Source: DATIKM01 sp035477595 (lineage in GTDB: Bacteria; Armatimonadota; Chthonomonadetes; Chthonomonadales; CAJBBX01). Taken from it: a stretch of 64,000 nt of DNA. A program made the translations under genes and the position numbers. Shown piece by piece: positions 33,091-41,772 of the stretch. The notes below the pieces were generated by a model. It saw only the letters and a program-made list of their open reading frames with translations, was not told where the DNA came from and made no database searches. Every line of letters starts with the position of its first letter. Position 1 is the first letter of the stretch. The DNA is taken from NCBI GenBank assembly GCA_035477595.1, contig DATIKM010000046.1, forward strand, positions 1 to 64,000, read 5' to 3'.

Positions 33091-34134
33091 ATGGCAGTTC
33101 CGCCCATCGTCCGCGACCTGTCGACGGACGACCTAATCGTGGTGACCGGCGCCGGGGGCTTCATCGGAGGCGCCCTGGTGCGGTACTTCCACGAGGCCGG
33201 CTACAGCCGGATCCGCGCCATTGACCGCAAGCCGCTGCCCGACTGGTACCAGCGCACGCCCGGGGTGGAGTGCCTCTGCCTCGACCTGCGCCGGGAGGAG
33301 AGCGCGCTCAGGGCGGCGGAGGGCGCGGTCGAGGTGTACAACCTGGCCGCCGACATGGGGGGCATGGGCTTCATCGAGCGGTTCCGGGTGGAGTGCCTCC
33401 GGAGCATCCTCATCAACACGCACCTTCTGGAAGCGTCCCACCGCGCCGGGGTGCGCCGCTACTTCTTCTCCTCTTCGGCATGCGCCTACAACACCGAACT
33501 GCAGAAGGACCCTGCGTGCCGCGCGCTGAAGGAATCGGACGCCTATCCGGCAATGGCCGAGCGCGGCTACGGCTGGGAGAAACTAGTCAGCGAGATGTTC
33601 TGCGAGGAGTACTGGGCGGAGCGTGGGCTCGAGACCCACATTGCGCGGCTCCACAACGTCTTCGGCCCCCATGGAACGTGGTTCGGCGGGCGGGAAAAGG
33701 CGCCGGCGGCCATGTGTCGGAAGGCCATCGAGGCCATCGACACCGGCCACCACGAGATCGATATCTGGGGCAACGGCACGCAGACGCGCAGCTTCTGCTA
33801 CATCGACGACTGCCTGCTGGGCATCGACGCCATCATGCACTGCGACCGGCTGATCGCCAAGCCGGTCAACCTCGGGTCCAGCGAACTGGTCTCTATCAAC
33901 GAACTGGTGACGATGGTGGAGCAGATCGCCGGGGTCGCGCTGCGCCGCACGTACGATCCGGACGCGCCGATGGGTGTGGCAGGGCGCAACAGCGACAACG
34001 CCTTCATCCGCAGCGTGCTCGGATGGGAGCCATCGACGCCGTTGCGGACCGGTATGGAGAGGACCTACGCATGGATCGAGCAGCAGTACCGGGACCGCAA
34101 GGCCGGGAAGCGCGTGGTAGAGGAGAAGTGGTAG
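33091..34134 (+). CDS. GDP-mannose 3,5-epimerase-like SDR enzyme
   Basis: A 347-residue extended SDR protein. VVTGAGGFIGGALVRYF is the NAD motif. NLAADMGGMGFI, SSSACAY, YGWEKL (Tyr-x3-Lys) and GTWFGGREKAPAAMCRKA are hallmarks of plant-type GDP-mannose 3,5-epimerase, which converts GDP-mannose to GDP-L-galactose or GDP-L-gulose. GNGTQTRSFCYIDDC and MGVAGRNSDN also match that family. The following genes for a GHMP-type protein, a nucleotidyltransferase and ManA suggest a sugar-nucleotide pathway for surface polysaccharide. GAGAGGAG lies about 7 nt before the ATG. Its stop overlaps the next gene start. Confidence 0.88.
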   Translation: MAVPPIVRDLSTDDLIVVTGAGGFIGGALVRYFHEAGYSRIRAIDRKPLPDWYQRTPGVECLCLDLRREESALRAAEGAVEVYNLAADMGGMGFIERFRVECLRSILINTHLLEASHRAGVRRYFFSSSACAYNTELQKDPACRALKESDAYPAMAERGYGWEKLVSEMFCEEYWAERGLETHIARLHNVFGPHGTWFGGREKAPAAMCRKAIEAIDTGHHEIDIWGNGTQTRSFCYIDDCLLGIDAIMHCDRLIAKPVNLGSSELVSINELVTMVEQIAGVALRRTYDPDAPMGVAGRNSDNAFIRSVLGWEPSTPLRTGMERTYAWIEQQYRDRKAGKRVVEEKW

Positions 34135-34937
34135 GCATCGAGGCGCGGCTACGCGCGGTGATCGGCGCGGTGCCCTACCGGCTGGCGCTTGCGGGCGGCT
34201 GGATCGACCAGCCGTTCGTCTCGCGGCGCAACCCGGAGCCGCCGGGCTCGATGGTGGTGGTCAACCTGCGGCCCTGCCTCCGCTACATGGACCGCGCCGG
34301 GCTTGCCGCCGGCACGCGCCGGATCGCACGCGCGCTCTGGGACGGCGCAGTGCCCGCGGGTGAGCCCAGTGCGCTGGTGCGCGAGCTCTACGCGGCCGAG
34401 AACACCGGCAAGGCGGAGCCCTCCGGCTCGCAGGACATGATCGGCCTCATCTACCCCGGCATCAGCCGCCTGGACTACCGCGCCGACCATGAGAGCGGGC
34501 TCTTCCCCGCACACATCGAGACCGAGAACCGGCCGGCGGTGGTCGCCTGGCTCGAGGGCGTGCTCCACCTCCTGCCCATCTGCGCCCGGCCGGACGGCTA
34601 CAACCCGCTCGGCGAGAAGCGGCTAGACCCGGCCTGGATCGCGCGCCTCGGCCGGACGGGTCGCGAATGCTTCGACGCCATCCAGGCCCGGGACGTGACG
34701 GCGCTGGGCGCCTCGCTGAACGCGTGCATGCAGTGCTGGCAGGTCATCCTGCCGCACACCGTGCACCACCCCACCCTTACGGTCGACCTCAAGGCGCTCC
34801 TCAGTGCCTACCAGGCCGAGTACCCCGGAGCGATGTACTCCGGATGCGGCGGCGGGTACCTGATCGTGGCATCGGAGCAACCCGTGCCTGGTGCTCTCCG
34901 GATCCGCGTGCGCGCCGCCCAGGAGGGGGCCGCGTGA
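34128..34937 (+). CDS. Short GHMP-kinase-like protein
   Basis: A 269-residue protein starting at a GTG within the last codons of the epimerase. The N-terminal AVPYRLALAGGWIDQPFVS resembles the first GHMP motif of sugar-1-kinases, PSGSQDMIGLIYPGISRLDY recalls their substrate loop, and GAMYSGCGGGYLIVAS is the third GHMP motif. The usual ATP loop (GLGSS-type motif 2) is not visible and the chain is shorter than the 320-350 residues common in the family. It may be a reduced sugar kinase, for heptose, fucose or galactose, or a non-catalytic partner. It overlaps the next gene by four bases (GTGA). Confidence 0.7.
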   Translation: MVGIEARLRAVIGAVPYRLALAGGWIDQPFVSRRNPEPPGSMVVVNLRPCLRYMDRAGLAAGTRRIARALWDGAVPAGEPSALVRELYAAENTGKAEPSGSQDMIGLIYPGISRLDYRADHESGLFPAHIETENRPAVVAWLEGVLHLLPICARPDGYNPLGEKRLDPAWIARLGRTGRECFDAIQARDVTALGASLNACMQCWQVILPHTVHHPTLTVDLKALLSAYQAEYPGAMYSGCGGGYLIVASEQPVPGALRIRVRAAQEGAA

Positions 34938-35758
34938 GCGTGGCGCTGGTCGCAGGGGCGTTCGACGACCTGCGCTCGCGCGACGTGCGGTTCCTGCAGG
35001 AGGCGGCTCGGCTCGGCGAGGTGAGCGTGCTCCTCTGGTCGGACGAGCGCGTGCGGGCTGCAACCGGCGCCCCGCCGCGCTTTGGGTACGATGAGCGGCG
35101 CTACCTCGTTGGCGCGCTCCGCTGGGTGCGGCACGCCCATCCGTACGGGGACGACCACGGACCGGACGCGCTGCCCGACATCTCCCTGGAGGTGCTGAAG
35201 CCGGACGTGTGGGTCGTACGCGCTGAGGAGGACACGCCTGGCAGACGGGCCTTCTGTCGTGCGCGCGGGGTCGCCTACCACGTCCTGGACGACGCCTGCC
35301 TTGCCGGCTTCCCGGCGCGACCGGCAGAGGCGGTATCCGAGCCCGATCGACCCCGCGTCGTCGTGACCGGCTGCTTCGACTGGTTCCACTCCGGGCACGT
35401 CCGCTTCCTGGAGGAGGCGGCGACGCACGGCGAGCTCCACGCGATCGTGGGCCATGACGCCAACATCCGCCTGCTGAAGGGCGAGGGCCACCCGCTCTTC
35501 CCGGAGGAGGAGCGCTGCTATATGGTGGACTCGGTGCGCCACGTGCACCGCGCTCACACCTCCACGGGCCACGGGTGGATTGACGCTGCGCCCGAGATCG
35601 AGCGCCTGCGGCCGGCGTTCTACGTGGTGAACGAGGACGGCGACAGACCGGAGAAGCGGGCCTTCTGCGCCGAGCGCAGCATCGGTTACGTGGTTCTCGA
35701 GCGGGAGCCCAAGGAGGGCCTGCCCTCGCGCCGCAGCACCGATCTGCGCGGTTACTAG
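34934..35758 (+). CDS. Duplicated cytidylyltransferase-like nucleotidyltransferase
   Basis: A 274-residue protein with two tandem copies of the same fold. The C-terminal half has GCFDWFHSGHVRFLEEAA with the HxGH catalytic signature and RRSTDLRG near the end, the second nucleotide motif. The N-terminal half, GAFDDLRSRDVRFLQEAA, aligns with it but has SRDV in place of HSGH, so it should be inactive. Later parts also repeat (ERRYLVGALRWVRHAHP against ERCYMVDSVRHVHRAHT; AFCRARGVAY against AFCAERSIGY). It would transfer a nucleotide to a sugar or alcohol phosphate, plausibly the product of the GHMP-like neighbour. AGGAGG lies 7 nt before the GTG. Confidence 0.8.
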   Translation: MSVALVAGAFDDLRSRDVRFLQEAARLGEVSVLLWSDERVRAATGAPPRFGYDERRYLVGALRWVRHAHPYGDDHGPDALPDISLEVLKPDVWVVRAEEDTPGRRAFCRARGVAYHVLDDACLAGFPARPAEAVSEPDRPRVVVTGCFDWFHSGHVRFLEEAATHGELHAIVGHDANIRLLKGEGHPLFPEEERCYMVDSVRHVHRAHTSTGHGWIDAAPEIERLRPAFYVVNEDGDRPEKRAFCAERSIGYVVLEREPKEGLPSRRSTDLRGY

Positions 35759-35786
35759 CGCCGCCCGCCCCGAGGAGTCCGCGCAG

Positions 35787-37052
35787 ATGGTCGATCCTGC
35801 CGCTCATCCGCTCATCCGGCTCGAGGGCGCAGTCCAGCACTACGCGTGGGGCGGCAACCGCTTCCTGCCCGACCTGCTTGGCAGGCCCAACCCTGACGGG
35901 CGGCCGTGGGCGGAGCTGTGGCTGGGGGCGCATCCGTCGGCGCCGGCTCTCGCCGTTCTGGGCGAGGGGTCGGAGCGGCTGGACCGTCTGGTTGCGGGCG
36001 ACCCGCGTCGGGTGCTGGGTCCCCGCGCCGCGGCGATGCTCGACGGCCGGCTCCCCTACCTGCTCAAAGTGCTGGACGCGCGGCGGATGCTCTCCCTTCA
36101 AGCGCACCCCTCGCGCGCTCAGGCCGCCGAGGGCTGGGCTCGCGAGAACGCCGCCGGCGTGCCGCTCGACGCACCCCAACGCTGCTACCGCGACGACAAC
36201 CACAAACCCGAGGTCCACGTCGCGCTCACGGACTTCTGGATGCTTCACGGCTTCCGGCCGCTGGAGGCGGTCGCCAGCGAGATGCGGCGCACGCCCGAGG
36301 TGGGCGCGCTGATGCCGGAGTTCGGCGAGCGGCTGCGCGCGGCGCGGGGGCCAGCGGAGCGACGGTCGCTCCTGCGCGACCTTTATGCACGCGTGATGGG
36401 CATGCCGCAGGAGCGGGTGGACGCGCTCCTCGGCTCGCTGCTCGCCCGCACGCGCGCCGAGGTGGGCGACCCGGACGCGCGGGGGCACTGGGCCCTGCGG
36501 GCCGCTGAGGAGTACGCATTGCCCGGCGGACGCCGCGATCGGGGCATCTTCTCGATCTACCTGCTGAACCTCGTCCGGCTGCGGCCAGGCGAGGGCACCT
36601 ACCAGCCTGCGGGCACGCTCCACGCCTACCTCAAGGGCGCCAACGTGGAGATGATGGCCAGCTCGGACAACGTGTTGCGCGGAGGGCTGACGCCCAAGCA
36701 CGTCGACGCGCCGGAGTTGCTGCGCACCCTGGACTTTGGCGATGGCGAACCGGAAGTGCTTCGGGGAGAGCCAGCGGGCGGCGGCGAGCGCGTCTACCGC
36801 ACCGCGGCTGAGGAGTTCGAGCTGAGCCGCATCGAGCTGGCGCCCGGTGCGATGCGCCACCTGCGCGCCGAGGCTGGGCCGGACTCCCTCATCGTGGTCG
36901 AGGGAGCTGCGGAGGCGCGATCCGGCGCGGTCGCCCTCCCGCTGCCCCGCGGCACTGCGCTCTTCGTGCCCCACGGGGTAGCCTACTCCCTTGGGGCGGG
37001 CAGCGCGCCTGCTGTCCTCTTCCGCGGCGCCGTGCCACTACCGCGTGCCTGA
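35787..37052 (+). CDS. manA: Mannose-6-phosphate isomerase, class I
   Basis: A 421-residue type I phosphomannose isomerase. Zinc ligands are seen in LSLQAHPS (Gln, His), DNHKPEVHVAL (Glu) and PAGTLHAYLKG (His). VEMMASSDNVLRGGLTPKHVD is the conserved family segment. It interconverts fructose-6-phosphate and mannose-6-phosphate, supplying GDP-mannose for the epimerase three genes upstream, and it closes the apparent operon 28 nt after the nucleotidyltransferase. Cytoplasmic. Confidence 0.94.
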   Translation: MVDPAAHPLIRLEGAVQHYAWGGNRFLPDLLGRPNPDGRPWAELWLGAHPSAPALAVLGEGSERLDRLVAGDPRRVLGPRAAAMLDGRLPYLLKVLDARRMLSLQAHPSRAQAAEGWARENAAGVPLDAPQRCYRDDNHKPEVHVALTDFWMLHGFRPLEAVASEMRRTPEVGALMPEFGERLRAARGPAERRSLLRDLYARVMGMPQERVDALLGSLLARTRAEVGDPDARGHWALRAAEEYALPGGRRDRGIFSIYLLNLVRLRPGEGTYQPAGTLHAYLKGANVEMMASSDNVLRGGLTPKHVDAPELLRTLDFGDGEPEVLRGEPAGGGERVYRTAAEEFELSRIELAPGAMRHLRAEAGPDSLIVVEGAAEARSGAVALPLPRGTALFVPHGVAYSLGAGSAPAVLFRGAVPLPRA

Positions 37053-37227
37053 CCGCCGCTCGCGGAGGCCGTCATCGCGGCGGGCGACGGCAGCGACCGG
37101 GGGGGGTGGCGGACCGGCAGGAGCGGCGGCGCCGTCGCCCTTCGGCGCGAGGCGCGGGCTCGCTCCTGTCTGCTACAATGAGCGGGCGCGCAAGCCGTCG
37201 CCCGTATCTCAAGCGAACAGGGACAAG

Positions 37228-38520
37228 ATGCGCATGGCAAAGGACAGCTCAGCGCCGGGCAAGTTGGCGATCCTTGTGGGCGGCGGACCGGCGCCCGGGA
37301 TCAATGCCGTCATCGCGGGCGCGGCCCGCGAAGGTCTCCGCAACGGACTCGAGGTCATCGGCTGCCTCGACGGGTTCAAGTGGCTCATCGCTGGCGATAC
37401 GGGCCACACGATCCCGCTGACGTACGAGGTGGTGGACCGCGCGCGGCTACGCGGCGGTTCGATCCTCCGGACCTCCCGCGAGAACCCCACGAACAACGTG
37501 ACGAAGCTGGACAGCGTGATCGCCACGCTGAGGAATCTCGGCGTCACGCACCTGGTCACCATCGGCGGGGACGACACCGCGTTCAGCGCGAGCGAGACGG
37601 CGCGCCATGCGGGCGCCGCGCTCCGCGTCGCCCACGTGCCCAAGACCATCGACAACGACTTGCCGCTTCCCGGCAACATGCCCACGTTCGGCTACAACAC
37701 CGCCCGCGAGGTGGGCGGCGAGCTGGTGCGGAACCTGATGGAGGACGCGCGCACCGCCACGCGATGGTACATCGTGGTGGCGATGGGCCGCAGCGCGGGC
37801 CATCTGGCGCTAGGCATCGGGGTGCTCTCGGGTTCCTCGCTCACGATCATCCCGGAAGAGTTTGGCGCCGAGAAGCCAACGCTGGACGGCGTCTGCTCGG
37901 CCATCGAAGGCTCCGTGCTGAAGTCCCGCGCCATGGGCCGCGACTACGGCGTCGCCGTGGTGGCGGAGGGTGTGGCCGAGAAGATGGTGGACGAGCTGAA
38001 GGACCTCCCGATGGTGGAAGTGAAGCGGGACAAGCACGGCCACGTGCGGCTAGCCGAGGTTCCCTTCGGGCTCATCCTCAAGAAGGAGCTGCAGAAGCGC
38101 GCCGAGGCCCGGGGCGACAAGGAGGCCACCTTCGTCGACGTGACGATCGGTTACGAGCTGCGTTGCGCCGACCCGATCGCCTTCGACGTGGAGTATGGGC
38201 AGCATCTTGGCTGGGGCGCCTCGCGCTACCTTCTCCGGCTGGGCGAGGAGGGCTGGGGAGAGACCGGCGCCCTCATCTCGGTGCAGTCTGGCGAGATCGT
38301 CCCCATACCGTTCCAGGACATCCTCGATCCCCAGACCGGCCGCACCACGGTGCGCCGCGTGAACATGAGCTCCGACGTGTACCGGAGCGCGAGGTCGGGC
38401 ATGGTCCGCCTGGAGCGCGAGGACCTGGAGAGCGATAGCCGGTTGGCCCCCATCGCCGCAGCCGCGGGGCTCCCGCCCGACGAGATGCGCGCCCGGTTCG
38501 GTGGGACGCTGGGCCGCTGA
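37228..38520 (+). CDS. pfp: 6-phosphofructokinase, PPi-dependent type
   Basis: A 430-residue group-III-like phosphofructokinase. LVGGGPAPGINAVIAG begins the fold. VTIGGDDTAFSA has GGDD where ATP-dependent enzymes have GGDG, the residue change that blocks ATP and marks PPi use. PKTIDNDLP supplies the PPi-contact Lys and catalytic Asp, and VAMGRSAGHLAL and YGVAVVAEG follow. It phosphorylates fructose-6-phosphate reversibly with pyrophosphate, fitting glycolysis and gluconeogenesis. The start is ATG 37228 (or 37234), just after AGGGACAAG. A TACAAT box at 37174-37179 lacks a clear -35 partner. A hairpin follows the stop. Confidence 0.9.
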   Translation: MRMAKDSSAPGKLAILVGGGPAPGINAVIAGAAREGLRNGLEVIGCLDGFKWLIAGDTGHTIPLTYEVVDRARLRGGSILRTSRENPTNNVTKLDSVIATLRNLGVTHLVTIGGDDTAFSASETARHAGAALRVAHVPKTIDNDLPLPGNMPTFGYNTAREVGGELVRNLMEDARTATRWYIVVAMGRSAGHLALGIGVLSGSSLTIIPEEFGAEKPTLDGVCSAIEGSVLKSRAMGRDYGVAVVAEGVAEKMVDELKDLPMVEVKRDKHGHVRLAEVPFGLILKKELQKRAEARGDKEATFVDVTIGYELRCADPIAFDVEYGQHLGWGASRYLLRLGEEGWGETGALISVQSGEIVPIPFQDILDPQTGRTTVRRVNMSSDVYRSARSGMVRLEREDLESDSRLAPIAAAAGLPPDEMRARFGGTLGR

Positions 38521-38545
38521 CCGCTGCCCCACCCCTAATCCGTGC

Positions 38546-38576
38546 CCGGGGCGCCGGCCTACCGCCGGCGCCCCGG
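38546..38576 (+). terminator. Hairpin after pfp
   Basis: CCGGGGCGCCGGC (38546-38558) pairs perfectly with GCCGGCGCCCCGG (38564-38576) around CTACC, starting 26 nt after the stop codon. No T-run. It lies upstream of the chosen start of the MFS gene, which argues against that gene's longer frame. Confidence 0.65.
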
Positions 38577-38592
38577 CATGTGTAACGCTGCG

Positions 38593-39843
38593 ATGAGCGT
38601 CGTCGAGGCCTGGCCCACTCCGCCGCTCAGCCGCCGGATCGCGCTTGCGGCCACGATGTTCCTGGTCAGCGCGGTGTTCGGCTTCCTCCAGCCGTTCGTT
38701 CCCCTCTACCTGCGCGCATCGGGTATGAGCCTGACCGAAGTCGGGCTGGTGAGCTGCGCCGGAGCGGCCCTTGCCCTCCTGGGACAGCCCCTCCTCGGCC
38801 GTCTCTCCGACCGCTGGGACTCGCGCCGACCGCTGATGGTGGTTGCGGCTATCAGCGCGGGGCTCGCATATCTGGGCTACCGGGGCGCAGAAGGCGCGCT
38901 CGCGTTCACCGCACTGACCTGCATCGGCGTGAACGGCACGCTCTACCTGAACGCGGTGGGCGGAGTCCTAGTCGGTCGCATGGTGGGTGCGGCGCGCGGC
39001 GGGCGGGCGTACGCGGGCTACCGCGTGTGGGGCTCCGTGGGCTATATCGTCGTGGCGCTGCTTGCGGGCGCGCTGCTCGCGGAGCGCGGGGGCGACCGGC
39101 TGGGGCGCGCCGACCTCGACCCCGTTTTTACCTATGGCCCGCTGCTCTTCTTCGTGATCGCGGCGGTCTCCCTCTTCGTGCCGGACCGCCGCTCCGAAGC
39201 GCCGCCGCCGAGTGCGCCCGATGCCGGCGGACGGGCGGCGCTGCCGGAGGCTCTGCGGTGGTTCCTGGCGGCGTACTTCCTCTACCAGTTCGGCCTCTAT
39301 GGCGCCTCGGCGTACCTCGGTATCTTCATGAAGGACCTCGGCGCGGGCCCCATGTGGATCACCAAGATGTTCGCGGCGGGGGTGGTGTGCGAGGTGCTGG
39401 TGATGACGCAGGTGGGCCGCTTCGCGGACACCTACGGCCGCCGGCCGGTGCTGGCGCTGGCGTTCGTGCTCATGCCCCTGCGTCTCCTCTGCTACATACC
39501 CGCTCAGTCGCCCGGTTGGGTCGTGGCGGTGCAGACGCTCCACGGGCTCAATTTCGGCATCGTGGGAGCGCTCGCGGTGGTGCTCGTGAACGATCTGGCA
39601 GGGGAGCGAGAGCGCGGGGTCGCGCAGGCGCGCCTCTTCAGCGTGGCAGGGCTGGCGGCTGCGCTCGGACCGGCGCTTTGCGGGTGGATCGCGGAGCGGT
39701 GGGGCATCGGGGCGATGTTCGCCGCAATGAGCGCCGTGGGCGCCGCAGGCGCAGCCCTGTTCCTGGCGCGGGTGCCGGAGTCCCTGCCCGGTGCGCGCGC
39801 GCTTCCGGGCTGGCGAGCGCTCATGGGCCGACACAGTCGCTGA
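38593..39843 (+). CDS. MFS transporter
   Basis: A protein of about 416 residues with twelve hydrophobic segments (for example IALAATMFLVSAVFGFLQPF, GYIVVALLAGALL, FGIVGALAVVLVN). LLGRLSDRWDSRRPLMV is the loop 2-3 motif of the major facilitator superfamily, repeated as VGRFADTYGRRPVLAL in the second half. It resembles LacY/nucleoside-like and sugar efflux MFS proteins. Substrate unknown. The start at 38593 (MSVVEAW) avoids the hairpin; ATG 38578 is an alternative. No good ribosome site is seen for either. Confidence 0.85.
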   Translation: MSVVEAWPTPPLSRRIALAATMFLVSAVFGFLQPFVPLYLRASGMSLTEVGLVSCAGAALALLGQPLLGRLSDRWDSRRPLMVVAAISAGLAYLGYRGAEGALAFTALTCIGVNGTLYLNAVGGVLVGRMVGAARGGRAYAGYRVWGSVGYIVVALLAGALLAERGGDRLGRADLDPVFTYGPLLFFVIAAVSLFVPDRRSEAPPPSAPDAGGRAALPEALRWFLAAYFLYQFGLYGASAYLGIFMKDLGAGPMWITKMFAAGVVCEVLVMTQVGRFADTYGRRPVLALAFVLMPLRLLCYIPAQSPGWVVAVQTLHGLNFGIVGALAVVLVNDLAGERERGVAQARLFSVAGLAAALGPALCGWIAERWGIGAMFAAMSAVGAAGAALFLARVPESLPGARALPGWRALMGRHSR

Positions 39844-39937
39844 GGGAACCACCCGTATGGGCGACGCGTAGAACGGGATCGGCCCGAGCTGCACGCCCCG
39901 CGCCCGGCGAGCAGGCGCGGCGCCGAGGGAGAGAGCG

Positions 39938-40312
39938 ATGACACGACCCATCCATTTCGAGCTGATGGTGGACGATCCGGAGAGTGCCGCGGCGTTCTAC
40001 GCTGACGTGTTCGGCTGGGACGTGAAGAAGTGGTCTGGCCCCATGGACTACTGGCTGGTCACGACCGGTGACGAGGAAACGCCCGGCATCGGCGGCGGCA
40101 TCGCCCGCTCCGAGCTGCCCGGCACGCCGGCCCGCACAGTGAACATCATCGGAGTGCCGTCCGTCGACGACTACGTGGCGAGGGTGACGGCGGCAGGAGG
40201 AGTGACTATGCTGCCGAAGATGGTAGTCCCGGGCGTCGGCTGGCTGGCATACTGCATGGACCCGGCCGGGATCGTCTTCGGCATGATGCAGGAGGACCCC
40301 GCAGCCGGCTAA
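39938..40312 (+). CDS. VOC-superfamily (glyoxalase/bleomycin resistance-like) protein
   Basis: A 124-residue single VOC module: HFELMVDDPESAAAFYADVFGWDV, then YWLVTTGDEETPGIGGGI and VGWLAYCMDPAGIVFGMMQED. The N-terminal His and C-terminal Glu region fit metal ligands of the fold. Often such proteins are of unknown function. GAGGGAGAG lies a few nt before the ATG. It is monocistronic, ended by a hairpin at 40343-40366. Confidence 0.87.
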   Translation: MTRPIHFELMVDDPESAAAFYADVFGWDVKKWSGPMDYWLVTTGDEETPGIGGGIARSELPGTPARTVNIIGVPSVDDYVARVTAAGGVTMLPKMVVPGVGWLAYCMDPAGIVFGMMQEDPAAG

Positions 40313-40342
40313 GCGCTCGACAGACCCCTCCAGCCACTGTCG

Positions 40343-40366
40343 GCGCGGCTCCCGCAGGAGCCGCGC
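40343..40366 (+). terminator. Hairpin after the VOC gene
   Basis: GCGCGGCTCC pairs with GGAGCCGCGC over 10 bp around CGCA, 31 nt after the stop codon. No clear T-run follows. Confidence 0.6.
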
Positions 40367-40387
40367 GCCTTCGTCCGCGCCCTCTTC

Positions 40388-40417
40388 TTGCCAAACGGCG
40401 CCCCTCGCGGCTATCAT
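40388..40417 (+). promoter_or_regulatory. Promoter of the zinc-ribbon/TPR operon
   Basis: TTGCCA (40388-40393) and TATCAT (40412-40417), 18 nt apart, follow the previous hairpin and precede the zinc-ribbon gene by about 48 nt. One mismatch in each hexamer. Confidence 0.55.
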
Positions 40418-40464
40418 GGTGCAGGCGGCGCAACCTCCCGCTGCGCCCCGGAGGCGAGGCACGG

Positions 40465-41772
40465 ATGTACTGCACCCAGTGCGGGACCAGAAACCCCCAG
40501 AACGCCCGATACTGCAAGCAGTGTGGCCGGCCCATCGAGGTCGCGCCCGCCGAGCAGCCGGACGCGTCTTCCCCGGCGCCGGAAGCCCCCTCGCTCGCCA
40601 TGCGCGCCCGCCAGCTTCGCGATCGCGCGGAACGCCGGCTCGCCGCTGAGGAGCTGGACGCCGCGCTGGACGATGCGCGGGAGGCGGTCGAACTGGCGCC
40701 CCTTGAGCTGGATGCTCTTCGCCTTCTGGCCCGCGTGCATGAGCGCCGGGGCGAGATGGGCCTCGCCGTCGCCGCAGCCGAGCGGGTGTGCGAGCTGGCG
40801 CCCGACGGCATGGACGACCGCGACCGGCTCGTTGCCCTTCGGCACGGAGGCCGCAGCCTCCCGCGCCGGTTGCTCGGCGTGCGCCGGGGCGCCCACGCCG
40901 TCCTCTTCGATTCGCGGGGCGGCGCCGCGCTTGCCGCTATGGTCGTCTTCGCCGTCGTGGCCCTGGCCGTGACCGCTTTGTTGCGTGACCGCGAGGGACG
41001 CTCACACGAGCCCATGGTCCCGCCGCCCCCGCCGCCCGCGCTCCCGGCCGCTCTGGCACCTCCCGGCGCCGTCCCTGCTACGACGCAGCCGCCCGTGGTG
41101 GTGAACCCCGGGGTCACGGTTAACCAGCAGGGAGGGGCGCCAGCGCAGGGCGCGGCCGGCTGGTTCAACGCCCCGCGGCCGCAGTTCGGCCCTAACACCG
41201 CGGGGATGACGCCTGTTAACCCGCTGGCGCCCGCGGCGGTCGCCGCTGCGAGGCCAGCCCTGGAGAGCGACCCGCGGTTCTTCCCTGAGGCCCACCGCGA
41301 CCCGCCAGCTGTGCACCTGCCGGACGCCGGAGATGCTCAACCGGCGCCTGGCGGAGGCGCAACTCCTGCGGGGGGCGCCGCTGCTCCCGCTGGGGGCGGC
41401 GAGCCGCGCCCGGACCCTGGGCGCATGGAGATCGTCGTGGCCCCCGGTACGGGACCGCCAGGCCGGTCCGGAGGCGCGGACGCCGGTCCACGCAACTACC
41501 GGCAGATCGGGCAGCAGTTGCAGTTACAGGGCGAGCATCGCCAGGCGATTGCGGCGTACCTGCGTGCGCTTGAGGGCGCCACCGAGGGTATTGGCGAGAT
41601 TCACCAGAGGATCGCGCTCTGCCACCAGCATCTCGGTGAGAAGGACGCCGCGGCGCGCCACTTCCGGGAGGCCATCACCGCCTATCAGGCGCAGATCGCT
41701 GCTGGCCGCGACGTGGATGTCGCCAGACAGGGGATCAGGGCCAGCGAGCTCGGCCTGAGGGTGCTCCAGTGA
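40465..41772 (+). CDS. Zinc-ribbon, membrane-anchored TPR protein
   Basis: A 435-residue protein. An N-terminal zinc ribbon, MYCTQCGTRN with YCKQCGRPI, comes first. A TPR-like helical region (about residues 45-125) precedes one transmembrane helix (about residues 155-175, AAMVVFAVVALAVTALL). A long Pro/Ala/Gly-rich linker leads to a final TPR pair (NYRQIGQQLQLQGEHRQAIA; HQRIALCHQHLGEKDAAARH). The zinc ribbon would be cytoplasmic and the distal TPRs extracytoplasmic, giving a bridging scaffold. The stop overlaps the next gene start (GTGA), so the two TPR proteins are made together. Confidence 0.82.
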   Translation: MYCTQCGTRNPQNARYCKQCGRPIEVAPAEQPDASSPAPEAPSLAMRARQLRDRAERRLAAEELDAALDDAREAVELAPLELDALRLLARVHERRGEMGLAVAAAERVCELAPDGMDDRDRLVALRHGGRSLPRRLLGVRRGAHAVLFDSRGGAALAAMVVFAVVALAVTALLRDREGRSHEPMVPPPPPPALPAALAPPGAVPATTQPPVVVNPGVTVNQQGGAPAQGAAGWFNAPRPQFGPNTAGMTPVNPLAPAAVAAARPALESDPRFFPEAHRDPPAVHLPDAGDAQPAPGGGATPAGGAAAPAGGGEPRPDPGRMEIVVAPGTGPPGRSGGADAGPRNYRQIGQQLQLQGEHRQAIAAYLRALEGATEGIGEIHQRIALCHQHLGEKDAAARHFREAITAYQAQIAAGRDVDVARQGIRASELGLRVLQ

